Made by a program: the position numbers and the translations under genes. This document shows positions 16,406-23,497 of a stretch of DNA of 37,507 nt, in pieces (positions within the stretch are counted from its first letter, which is position 1; every line of letters begins with the position of its first letter). The notes under the pieces were generated by a model that saw only the letters and a program-made list of their open reading frames with translations, did not search any database and was not told the origin of the DNA. The DNA comes from Selenomonadaceae bacterium (lineage in GTDB: Bacteria; Bacillota; Negativicutes; Selenomonadales; Selenomonadaceae). The stretch spans positions 1 to 37,507 of the forward strand of contig JAFVEZ010000056.1 of NCBI GenBank assembly GCA_017475745.1. Direction: 5' to 3'.

Positions 16406-16481
16406 TGGTGGAGACAAGGGGGATCGAACCCCTGACCTCAACGCTGCCAGCGTTGCGCTCTCCCAGCTGAGCTATGTCCCC
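16406..16481 (-). tRNA. tRNA-Ala (anticodon GGC)
   Basis: The minus strand folds as a full 76-base cloverleaf: acceptor stem GGGGACA/TGTCTCC with one mismatch-type pair, D arm GCTC/GAGC, anticodon stem CAACG/CGTTG with loop CTGGCAG giving anticodon GGC, and T arm AGGGG TTCGATC CCCCT. A CCA end is encoded. A near-perfect promoter lies just upstream (16493-16521). Confidence 0.96.
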
Positions 16482-16492
16482 GCAACAAAGAT

Positions 16493-16521
16493 ATTTTAAC
16501 TCTATTTTAATTTTGTGTCAA
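16493..16521 (-). promoter_or_regulatory. Strong sigma-A promoter for tRNA-Ala
   Basis: On the minus strand TTGACA (16521-16516), 17 bases, TAAAAT (16498-16493), ending 11 bases before the first base of the tRNA. Confidence 0.8.
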
Positions 16522-16608
16522 GTATTAAATGAAAAAATTTTGCCCAATTTACCCCCAATTTGGAAGAAATTGAGCAGATATAGTAATAATCAACAGTTAC
16601 AAGTTTGA

Positions 16609-17313
16609 TTAATTTCTACGTGTTATAATTGTTGAAAGATAATTAATTTTGTCATTTTTATGCTGGCTTATATCTTCAATGACTTTTTCATCAGGAAGTC
16701 CGCAGCGACTCACAAGAACTGCATTATGTGCCATTTCGTGGGTCTCCAGAGTACTAACCATTTGGTCAAAGTTTTTGTAAACTTTCATTAAAACAGAGGT
16801 GTTTGAAGATTCAAGAGCAGCAGCTATATCATTAGTGTCAGCCGTCGCTGGAATGATAGACAAAATATCATTTCCAAAAGCCAAAGGTCTGCCGATTTTA
16901 GATGCAATGGCAAGAAAAGCGGGAACACCGGGAATAGTATCAATGTTGATTTTTTCATTGATAAGCAGCTTAAAAATGTAAATATATGTGCTGTAGAACA
17001 TTGGATCACCTAAAGTCAAGAAGGCGACATTTTTACCTGTACGAAGAAGTTTTAAAATCTCTTCTTTGTTTGATATAAAAATTTCAGGCGATTCGGCAAA
17101 ATCCTTGACCATTGGGAAAACTTGGTATATTATTTCTATATCCGACTTTAAGTAAGGTCTGGCAATTTCCAAAGCGACACTGCCTTCCTTTTTTTCAGTC
17201 TTTGGAGCAATAATCACGTCAACTTCTTTGATTGCCCTGATGGCCTTGACCGTCAAAAGATCAGGATCACCAGGGCCAACGCCAATTCCATAAAAAGTTC
17301 CCAATTTTGTCAT
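16609..17313 (-). CDS. cbiL: Precorrin-2 / cobalt-factor-2 C20-methyltransferase
   Basis: The 234-residue protein is a SAM-dependent tetrapyrrole methylase that methylates C20 in corrin-ring synthesis of vitamin B12. Signatures are YGIGVGPGDPDLLTVKA at the N-terminus, FLTLGDPMFYSTYIYI, the SAM-binding loop, and TIPGVPAFLAIASKIGRPLA. The ATG at 17313 is chosen over an in-frame TTG at 17322; an AGAAAGG site precedes it. No other cobalamin gene or cobalamin riboswitch is visible, so this is an isolated copy in the window. Whether it acts on the cobalt-loaded (anaerobic) or metal-free substrate cannot be seen, but an anaerobe makes cobalt-factor-2 likely. Confidence 0.88.
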   Translation of the reverse strand: MTKLGTFYGIGVGPGDPDLLTVKAIRAIKEVDVIIAPKTEKKEGSVALEIARPYLKSDIEIIYQVFPMVKDFAESPEIFISNKEEILKLLRTGKNVAFLTLGDPMFYSTYIYIFKLLINEKINIDTIPGVPAFLAIASKIGRPLAFGNDILSIIPATADTNDIAAALESSNTSVLMKVYKNFDQMVSTLETHEMAHNAVLVSRCGLPDEKVIEDISQHKNDKINYLSTIITRRN

Positions 17314-17397
17314 TATAATCAAACCTTTCTGTTATACAAAATTACGAATTACAGTTTATCATAAATTTCATTAATTGTGAACAGAGGTAACGAAGAT

Positions 17398-17787
17398 ATG
17401 CAATATTTTTTATATATAATGGTGGCAGCATTGACCATTTTCTTTATATTTGAAATACGCCGATCTCTTCGACGTTCCAAGAAAACAGTCGAACTTATTG
17501 ATAAATATTGGCTCAACAAGACAAGTCCTCAACTTATTGACGAGATGTTTGATTTTGCTATCAACGATCGCAGATTATCAAAGATAGTGGCTCAATATAA
17601 TGCTGATCGCAGTGATTTTGAATTGGTGTACAAAAAGCTGTTGACTTGGGCTGATTTCAGAAAGTACAATCGCTTCATTCCGATAACTTCTTTCTTTTAT
17701 GCTGGTGCTTTGGAATATTTGTTAAGTCACAAGAATGACGATGCCAAAATGCTGACGGAAAAAATGTTAAACTACTTTCACATCTAA
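17398..17787 (+). CDS. Small membrane-anchored protein, unknown function
   Basis: This 129-residue protein has one N-terminal membrane segment (about 2-20), then a basic stretch RRSLRRSKK and a helical, charged soluble domain without cysteines. The ATG at 17398 is used because AGAGGTAACGAAGAT precedes it; the frame is open a little upstream from a GTG. The positive-inside rule places the soluble domain in the cytoplasm. I do not recognise a family. It stands between cbiL on the other strand and the flgB cluster, about 226 bases before flgB; a flagellar link is not shown. Confidence 0.6.
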   Translation: MQYFLYIMVAALTIFFIFEIRRSLRRSKKTVELIDKYWLNKTSPQLIDEMFDFAINDRRLSKIVAQYNADRSDFELVYKKLLTWADFRKYNRFIPITSFFYAGALEYLLSHKNDDAKMLTEKMLNYFHI

Positions 17788-17896
17788 GCTCAAATATTTT
17801 TTAAAATGTAGTATTTTTTTTGTTTTTGGGTTGAAGGAATTGCTTTTTTAGTGTAGAATTTGAAATTAGAGATTTTTTATTGAGATTTTATTGGGA

Positions 17897-17926
17897 TTGT
17901 CTCTTTGTTTCATTGAATTATATAAG
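17897..17926 (+). promoter_or_regulatory. Putative promoter of the flgB-flgC-fliE-fliF cluster
   Basis: TTGTCT (17897-17902), an 18-base spacer and TATAAG (17921-17926) lie 88 bases before the likely flgB start. I found no sigma-28 or sigma-54 type site in this gap. Confidence 0.45.
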
Positions 17927-18013
17927 TAGATGAAGTTTTTGACATTCTCAAGAGGATTTGTACGAAATTTAAAGGCAGAATAAATTTTTAATGGAAGGGT
18001 GTGTGGATCAAAA

Positions 18014-18442
18014 GTGCTGGGTCAAATTATGAACTCTCCTAACTTCAATTATTTACCGCGCGGTATGGAAGCAGCAAATATAAGACACGAAGTAATATCT
18101 CACAATATCGCCAATGTAAATACTCCAAATTACAAGAAAAACAATCTCGTCTTTGAGACCTTACTTGCTCAAGAAATCTATGGTGAAGATACAAAAGGTA
18201 AACTTAAAATGGTGAGAACTCGCGATGGTCATTTACCTTTTGTAAAGAGAAATCGCATTGCGATACCTACAGTTGTGCAGGATCATCAGACCTTAATGCG
18301 TGTTGATGACAACAATGTTGATGTTGATATTGAGATGGCAACATTAGCAAAGAATCAAATCTACTTCAATGCCCTTGCAACTCAAATGAAGGGTTATGTA
18401 GAAAAACTTAAAAATGCAATATCCAGCGGTCAAGGCAGTTAA
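18014..18442 (+). CDS. flgB: Flagellar proximal rod protein FlgB
   Basis: FlgB is one of the rod proteins between the MS ring and the hook. The N-terminus carries the flagellar rod signature VISHNIANVNTPNYKK and the C-terminus ends in the amphipathic helix of rod proteins. The frame opens at a GTG at 17999, which has GGAAGG right against it, too close to work well. The GTG at 18014 gives MLGQIMNSPNFNYLPRGMEA, which lines up with other FlgB N-termini; an ATG at 18029 is a third option. The product is about 142 residues, family length. It is first in flgB-flgC-fliE-fliF, 25 bases before flgC. Confidence 0.92.
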   Translation: MLGQIMNSPNFNYLPRGMEAANIRHEVISHNIANVNTPNYKKNNLVFETLLAQEIYGEDTKGKLKMVRTRDGHLPFVKRNRIAIPTVVQDHQTLMRVDDNNVDVDIEMATLAKNQIYFNALATQMKGYVEKLKNAISSGQGS

Positions 18443-18467
18443 TTAATTTGATATAGGAGAAAAAACA

Positions 18468-18920
18468 ATGGGTATGTTTACTGGAATTGATGCAGCAGCT
18501 TCTGGATTGACTGCTGAACGTCTGCGTATGGACGTAATATCAAACAATATCGCAAATGCAAACACCACAAGAACTGAACAGGGCGGCGCATATCATCGCC
18601 GTTATGTGGTATTTATGCCACGCGAAAAAGAGATTGAGAGTTTTGAGGATATGCTTCAGCAAGCGATGGGTTACAAAAGGTCTACCGGCGAAGGTGTACG
18701 TGCTGTTGGCATTATAGAAGATGACCAACAGGGACCTCTTGTTTACGATCCTAGTCACCCTGATGCCAATGAAGAAGGTTATGTCGAAAAGCCTAATGTC
18801 AATATTGTCAGTGAAATGGTCGATATGATAACAGCTCATAGGGCTTATGAGGCAAATACTACTGCGATTAATGCTGCAAAATCCATGGCTATGAAAGCCT
18901 TAGAAATTTCCGGTCGTTGA
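18468..18920 (+). CDS. flgC: Flagellar proximal rod protein FlgC
   Basis: The 150-residue rod protein begins MGMFTGIDAAASGLTAERLRMDVISNNIANANTT, split here as the classic rod N-terminal block, and ends with VDMITAHRAYEANTTAINAA and a C-terminal helix, matching FlgC. It assembles onto FlgB in the proximal rod after export by the flagellar type III system. A TAGGAG site lies before the ATG, 25 bases after flgB. Length and motif order are normal. Confidence 0.95.
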   Translation: MGMFTGIDAAASGLTAERLRMDVISNNIANANTTRTEQGGAYHRRYVVFMPREKEIESFEDMLQQAMGYKRSTGEGVRAVGIIEDDQQGPLVYDPSHPDANEEGYVEKPNVNIVSEMVDMITAHRAYEANTTAINAAKSMAMKALEISGR

Positions 18921-19005
18921 TGATTATTATATAAATTAGGAATGTGAAATTTTTAATTTAATTTATAGTCTATTACCGATTAGTTATAGTGAGAAGGTGA
19001 AACAA

Positions 19006-19308
19006 ATGGAAATAGAAGCGCTGAAGATGATGCCAGTAGAGATGCATGCAGTAAGCCATATTGGATTAAATCAGCCCACAGAACCACCAAAATCTTTTGG
19101 AGAATTTTTAATTGATGCCCTAAAAGCTACCAATGAGCTACAAAAACAATCCGATGCAATGAATGCAGCATTAGCTGCAGGTAGAGTCGAAGATATATCT
19201 CAAGTTATGGTTGCCAGCCAAAAAGCTGAAATTTCTATCCAACTCGCCCTTCAGCTCCGAAATCGTGCAGTCTCCGCTTATCAGGAGATTATGAGAATGC
19301 AAGTGTAA
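19006..19308 (+). CDS. fliE: Flagellar hook-basal body complex protein FliE
   Basis: FliE joins the MS ring (FliF) to the rod. The protein is 100 residues; the C-terminal half has SFGEFLIDALKATNELQKQSD, then VMVASQKAEISIQLALQLRN and AYQEIMRMQV, the standard FliE pattern. The frame is open from a GTG at 18997, but the ATG at 19006 is chosen because GAGAAGG precedes it by 8 bases. It sits between flgC (85 bases upstream) and fliF, the usual order. Confidence 0.93.
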   Translation: MEIEALKMMPVEMHAVSHIGLNQPTEPPKSFGEFLIDALKATNELQKQSDAMNAALAAGRVEDISQVMVASQKAEISIQLALQLRNRAVSAYQEIMRMQV

Positions 19309-19395
19309 TGGCGGATAGTTGAAGCAGACGGTCAAGACAATTTATTATCATTGATTGGTGCTGCTGACAACTAGTATTTTGAAGGGATGAGATCA

Positions 19396-20997
19396 TTGGC
19401 AGATTGGATAGCTAAATATCGAGAGCTATGGGACAGATACAGTGGCCGCCAGCGTTATATAATTGTAGGTTCTGCCGCTGCGTTTCTGCTTCTGCTCTTG
19501 GGTATCAGCTTTTGGTACGGCAGCAAGCCGGATATGGTACCGCTGTACACCAATTTGGAAACAAAAGATGCCGGCGATGTAGTAGACAGTTTAAAAGAAT
19601 TGGGTGTCAAATACAACGTTGAGGAGAACAAGACGGGTACAACAATATTTGTGCCTGCTTCTGATGTTCATGATGCTAGACTTAGTTTGGCAACTCAAGG
19701 TTTGCCACGTGGCAACAAAGGATTTGAACTCTTTGATGACAGTAAGCTCGGTGTTACTGAGTTTCAAAATAGAGTTAATTACCTTCAAGCTCTGCAAGGC
19801 GAACTGACAAGGACTATTGAGCAAATTCCTGCAGTAAACAAAGCAAGAGTTCATATCGTCCTTCCTGAAGACTCACTTTACAGCAGAAATGAGAAGCCCG
19901 CAACGGCGTCCATAATGCTTATACTTAATCCGGGTGCTGAAATTAACACCCAGGAAATCAAAGGAATTGTAAATTTAGTTAGTCACAGCGTTCAAAGTCT
20001 TCAACCCGAAAATGTTACGATTGTTGATGAAGCGGGAAATATACTCAATGAAAATCAGGATGACGAAGCACTTAGAGAGCAACGTTTAAATTTGCAAACT
20101 CTCAATCAAATTGAGATGACACGCAAAGTGCGCGATCATTTGCAAAATAATATTCAAACTCTCTTAGATCACGCTTTGGGTGAGGGCAATGCTTTTGTTA
20201 GAGTTAGTGTAGAACTTGACTTTGATGATCGCAAAACTGATCGTCAGACATTTACCCCGGTTGTTGATGAGTCCGGTATAATTCGTTCACAGCAAGACAT
20301 TAGCGAAGCCTATAACGGTGAATCTAACGTACCGGGCGGTCCTGTTGGCGTTGAGGGTAATATACCTGGTTATGTCGCTGAAGAGCGCAATGCCAATGCA
20401 CAATATGAGCGCAAAGAATCAACCAAGAATTATGAAATCAATGAAGAGAATCAAAAGATTATCTCCTCACCAGGTTCAATTCGTCGCTTGACTGTTGCAG
20501 TTCTGGTTAATGATACCGTGACTGAACCTCAGCAGGAGAGTTTGTTGAGGGCAGTGAGTTCTGCAGCAGGTATCAACGAAGATCGTGGAGATATGATTTC
20601 GGTTGAGCCGTTGCCATTTAGCACAGAGCTTAGAGATCGTCGTCTTGCAGAAGAAGCTGCAGCAAAAGAGAGACAAGAGAGGATCCTTTATACGGAGATT
20701 GGTGCTATCATTCTGCTTGCTTCGCTTATCATTGGTGGTTTCCTCATGTACCGTCGCAGGAAGCGTCAAGAGCGTGAAGCTGCGGAAGAGGCAGTACGTC
20801 AGGCAGAGCTTGCGAGACAGCGTGCAGAAGAAGAAGCACGTCAAGCCGCAATCGAAGCCGGAAAAATCGAAGAAGAGAAACTCACACCGGAAGAGAGACG
20901 CCAGCGCGACGAGAAACAGGCTATCCTCAAATTTATCGACGAAAAGCCTGCAGATGTCGCTATGCTCATCAAGCAGTGGCTCTCTGAGGACGATTAA
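19396..20997 (+). CDS. fliF: Flagellar MS-ring protein FliF
   Basis: FliF forms the inner-membrane MS ring that houses the export gate and carries the FliG switch ring. Two membrane helices are seen (about 20-45 and about 430-450), with the periplasmic ring-building domains between them, including VPLYTNLETKDAGDVV and TRTIEQIPAVNKARVHIVLP. The cytoplasmic tail is rich in Glu, Arg and Ala (coiled coil) and ends in AILKFIDEKPADVAMLIKQW, the FliG-binding motif. A TTG at 19396 is preferred because GAAGGG lies 9 bases before it; an ATG at 19387 touches that site. The product is 533 residues. fliG, which almost always follows fliF, is missing here: a hairpin and an amino-acid permease come next. 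Confidence 0.95.
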   Translation: MADWIAKYRELWDRYSGRQRYIIVGSAAAFLLLLLGISFWYGSKPDMVPLYTNLETKDAGDVVDSLKELGVKYNVEENKTGTTIFVPASDVHDARLSLATQGLPRGNKGFELFDDSKLGVTEFQNRVNYLQALQGELTRTIEQIPAVNKARVHIVLPEDSLYSRNEKPATASIMLILNPGAEINTQEIKGIVNLVSHSVQSLQPENVTIVDEAGNILNENQDDEALREQRLNLQTLNQIEMTRKVRDHLQNNIQTLLDHALGEGNAFVRVSVELDFDDRKTDRQTFTPVVDESGIIRSQQDISEAYNGESNVPGGPVGVEGNIPGYVAEERNANAQYERKESTKNYEINEENQKIISSPGSIRRLTVAVLVNDTVTEPQQESLLRAVSSAAGINEDRGDMISVEPLPFSTELRDRRLAEEAAAKERQERILYTEIGAIILLASLIIGGFLMYRRRKRQEREAAEEAVRQAELARQRAEEEARQAAIEAGKIEEEKLTPEERRQRDEKQAILKFIDEKPADVAMLIKQWLSEDD

Positions 20998-21015
20998 ATA
21001 TAACTTAAGAAACTT

Positions 21016-21090
21016 GAATGAGGAATCAGGAATTAAATTCGGAATGAATTTACCGATTAGTTTCTCCTTCCTCATTCTGTTTTCTTGTTT
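21016..21090 (+). terminator. Nested hairpin, probable terminator after fliF
   Basis: GAATGAGGAA (21016-21025) pairs perfectly with TTCCTCATTC (21068-21077), enclosing an inner TAAATTC/GAATTTA hairpin; a T-rich stretch (TGTTTTCTTGTTT) follows. It lies 18 bases after the fliF stop. The two-level structure also resembles a small palindromic repeat, so its origin may be a repeat element. Confidence 0.5.
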
Positions 21091-21107
21091 GAATTTATTA
21101 TTAATTA

Positions 21108-22499
21108 ATGGGAGTGATTAAAATATCAACGGTACAAATTAATTCCTCTATGGAAGAAGTAGAATCTAATAATGATAAAATGAATCGCGGGTTGAAGAAT
21201 CGTCACTTACAAATGATTGCTTTGGGAACTGCAGTCGGTACCGGCTTATTTTACGGGTCTGCTTCAACTATATCTCTTGCAGGACCAGCTACTGCCTTGA
21301 GCTATTTGATTGGCGGAATAGTGATCTTCTTGATCGTCAGAATGTTAGGCGAAATGAGTGTTGACGAGCCTGTATCCGGTTCTTTTAGTTACTATGCTAC
21401 GAAATATTGGGGAAAATTTCCAGGCTTTCTCGCCGGTTGGAATTACTGGTTCTTGTATATATTTGTCAGTATGGCGGAACTTAGTGCCGTCAGTATCTAC
21501 GTCTCATATTGGCTACCGGATTTACCTCAATGGATCAGCGCACTAATCTGTCTCGTTGTGATAACATTGATTAATCTCATAACTGTCAGTGCTTACGGCG
21601 AAGTTGAGTTCTGGATGGCATTAATCAAAATATCTGCAATCATCTTCATGATAGTGTTAGGTGCTTATCTAATTTTCACTGATGTACGTCCGTTCCCTGA
21701 TAATTTTAGCAATCTTTGGGCAAATGGTGGCTTCTTTCCAAATGGCGTTTGGGGTATGATGATTTCAATAGTGCCTGTGATGTTTTCATTTGGTGGTATT
21801 GAGCTTATCGGGATAACTGCTGGTGAAGCTCAAAATCCCGAAAAGACCATTCCACGTGCTATCCACCAAGTTATATATCGTATACTGATCTTCTACGTCG
21901 GCACAATGCTGATATTGATGACACTTTGGCCTTGGAATCAAGTTGGTCTGGAAGCGAGTCCATTTGTGCAAATCTTTGACAACATCGGCATACCTGCTGC
22001 AGCCCACATTCTCAACTTTGTTGTACTTACAGCGGCGGCAAGTGTTTACAATTCGGCAATCTACAGTAATTCACGTATGCTCTACGGATTGGCTGAAAGT
22101 TCCAATGCTCCTAAGTTCCTGGCGAAGCTTTCGAGCCGCAAAGTACCGGTCAACGGTATTCTGATTTCTTCAGCTATAACTCTGATTGTCGTTGCGCTGA
22201 ACTTCTTCTTCCCTGGACAAATCTTCATGTATTTGATGTCGATTGTAACTGGAGCCGTAGTATTGAGCTGGGCTTTGATAGTAGTAACCCATATTAAATT
22301 CCGAAAGCATTGTGAGACCGTAGGACATGAAACTAAATTTCCATCTCTCTTTTATCCTATCGCAAATTATATCTGCCTTATATTCCTTGCAGGCATTTTG
22401 ATATTGATGCTTACGATAGAGGAGATGCGCCTTGCCGTTCTGATTATTCCGCTTTGGATTGCTATCATCTTTGCAGGTTATCATTATCGTAAAGGGTGA
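21108..22499 (+). CDS. Amino-acid permease of the APC superfamily (AAT family)
   Basis: The 463-residue, twelve-helix transporter starts its core with RGLKNRHLQMIALGTAVGTGLFYGSA, the signature of the AAT family (AroP, GabP, CycA, ProY relatives), and continues with AGPATALSYLIGG, MLGEMSVDEPVSGSF and SFGGIELIGITAGEAQNPEKTIP. It would import an amino acid with protons; the substrate cannot be told. The start is uncertain: the ATG at 21108 has no proper ribosome binding site, and GGGAG lies just inside it; an internal ATG at 21150 is possible. ung follows 5 bases after the stop, so the two are probably co-transcribed. Confidence 0.88.
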   Translation: MGVIKISTVQINSSMEEVESNNDKMNRGLKNRHLQMIALGTAVGTGLFYGSASTISLAGPATALSYLIGGIVIFLIVRMLGEMSVDEPVSGSFSYYATKYWGKFPGFLAGWNYWFLYIFVSMAELSAVSIYVSYWLPDLPQWISALICLVVITLINLITVSAYGEVEFWMALIKISAIIFMIVLGAYLIFTDVRPFPDNFSNLWANGGFFPNGVWGMMISIVPVMFSFGGIELIGITAGEAQNPEKTIPRAIHQVIYRILIFYVGTMLILMTLWPWNQVGLEASPFVQIFDNIGIPAAAHILNFVVLTAAASVYNSAIYSNSRMLYGLAESSNAPKFLAKLSSRKVPVNGILISSAITLIVVALNFFFPGQIFMYLMSIVTGAVVLSWALIVVTHIKFRKHCETVGHETKFPSLFYPIANYICLIFLAGILILMLTIEEMRLAVLIIPLWIAIIFAGYHYRKG

Positions 22500-22504
22500 A
22501 CTAA

Positions 22505-23191
22505 ATGAAAATATTTAAGAACGATTGGGCTGATTATCTTGACGAAGAACTTCAAGAGCCATATTATCAGCAGCTTAGATTATTTTTAATAAATGAATAC
22601 AAGACGCAGCACATCTTTCCAGACATGTACTCAATCTTCAATGCTCTTCATTATACGAGCTATGCAGATACAAAAGTGGTGATATTAGGACAGGACCCTT
22701 ACCATGAACGCGGACAAGCACATGGATTATCTTTTTCGGTCTTGCCCGGCATTACGCCGCCGCCTTCACTGATAAACATCTTCAAAGAGCTTCAAAGTGA
22801 TTTAGGGTGTAAGATACCCAACAACGGTTGTCTCAAGCCTTGGGCGGATCAAGGTGTATTGCTTTTAAATGCTGTACTCACTGTTCGAGAGCACTATGCA
22901 AACTCTCACCAAGGCAAAGGTTGGGAACATTTCACAGACAAGATCATCAGTCTACTAAATGAGCGTGAAAAGCCGATTGCTTTTATCCTTTGGGGCAACT
23001 ATGCACGCAAAAAGAAAGTGCTGATTTATAATCCTCAGCACTATATCATTGAATCGGCACACCCAAGTCCATTTTCGGCTGATCGCGGCTTTTTCGGTAG
23101 TCGCCCGTTCTCTCGCGTTAATGAGTTCTTAACTTCCGTCAATGAAAAGCCTATTGACTGGCAAATTCCAGATATTACAAGTCAATTATGA
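22505..23191 (+). CDS. ung: Uracil-DNA glycosylase, family 1
   Basis: The 228-residue enzyme removes uracil from DNA as the first step of base-excision repair. The water-activating loop [18 protein letters not shown] holds the catalytic aspartate (about residue 62), and the minor-groove intercalation loop is present as [30 protein letters not shown] is another family block. Length is normal. An AAGGGTG ribosome binding site overlaps the end of the upstream permease gene, 5 bases away, suggesting translational coupling with it. Confidence 0.96.
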   Translation: MKIFKNDWADYLDEELQEPYYQQLRLFLINEYKTQHIFPDMYSIFNALHYTSYADTKVVILGQDPYHERGQAHGLSFSVLPGITPPPSLINIFKELQSDLGCKIPNNGCLKPWADQGVLLLNAVLTVREHYANSHQGKGWEHFTDKIISLLNEREKPIAFILWGNYARKKKVLIYNPQHYIIESAHPSPFSADRGFFGSRPFSRVNEFLTSVNEKPIDWQIPDITSQL

Positions 23192-23212
23192 AATTTCTCG
23201 AAATTGACGATT

Positions 23213-23248
23213 AAAATAAGAAAACACTCTGATTTTAAGTACAGAGTG
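23213..23248 (-). terminator. Rho-independent terminator acting on the minus strand
   Basis: CACTCTG (23225-23231) pairs with CAGAGTG (23242-23248). Read on the minus strand the stem is followed by TTTTCTTATTTT, the T-run of an intrinsic terminator. It could end the activase transcript or that of the small peptide at 23323-23394. Confidence 0.6.
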
Positions 23249-23306
23249 CTTCAACAGTATGACAAACGATTTCAGTCTCATATTTAAGTTGACGAGGTAG
23301 TATTGT

Positions 23307-23336
23307 CGCCTAAGTTTGGACCTTAGGCGGCTTTTT
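23307..23336 (+). terminator. Rho-independent terminator acting on the plus strand
   Basis: CGCCTAAG (23307-23314) pairs perfectly with CTTAGGCG (23322-23329), followed by GCTTTTT. It is the first strong plus-strand terminator after ung, and it overlaps the last codons of the opposite-strand mini-ORF. Confidence 0.75.
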
Positions 23337-23394
23337 CACTGAAGAGCATCGGAATTATGATAATTGTCAAGATCATCGCGAAGAATTTGCCCAT
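23323..23394 (-). CDS. Possible 23-residue hydrophobic peptide
   Basis: An ATG at 23394 opens 23 codons ending in TAA at 23323. The peptide begins MGKFFAMILT, continues with four isoleucines and IPMLF, and ends SEKAA: a single membrane-spanning helix with charged ends. An AAGG sequence sits 7 bases before the ATG. On the minus strand a terminator follows at 23248-23213, and on the plus strand a strong terminator overlaps its 3' end. Size and layout recall type I toxin peptides whose antisense RNA overlaps the 3' end of the message (TxpA/RatA style), but no similarity to a known toxin was recognised and no clear promoter for either RNA was found. It may be a chance frame between two convergent terminators. 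Confidence 0.3.
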   Translation of the reverse strand: MGKFFAMILTIIIIPMLFSEKAA

Positions 23395-23456
23395 AATCTT
23401 ACCTTGAATTGAAACCACCAGTTGTCATTAAGATGTCTATGATACTACATATCATT

Positions 23457-23489
23457 ACGCTGTTTACTGTTTAAGTACAGCGTTTTTTT
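23457..23489 (+). terminator. Rho-independent terminator acting on the plus strand, near the activase 3' end
   Basis: ACGCTGT (23457-23463) pairs with ACAGCGT (23477-23483), followed by six T residues. It lies 9 bases beyond the minus-strand activase stop. It shares the string TTTAAGTACAG with the hairpin at 23225-23248. No plus-strand gene ends directly before it, so it may protect the activase gene from read-through or end a short RNA. Confidence 0.6.
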
Positions 23490-23497
23490 ACATAAAG

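Noticed and set aside
16406..16481. tRNA-Ala as an integration site for a mobile element
   Set aside because: No integrase gene and no visible duplicate of the tRNA 3' end in the window.
17314..17397. Cobalamin riboswitch before cbiL
   Set aside because: The gap is only 84 bases and no B12-box sequence is visible.
17788..18013. Sigma-54 or sigma-28 promoter before flgB
   Set aside because: No TGGCAC-5-TTGC or CGATA-type site was found; only a moderate sigma-A-like promoter.
20476..21121. Two long frames (199 codons minus, 172 codons plus) over the end of fliF
   Set aside because: Composition is biased (phenylalanine/cysteine- or arginine/lysine-rich) and they overlap the conserved FliG-binding tail of FliF.
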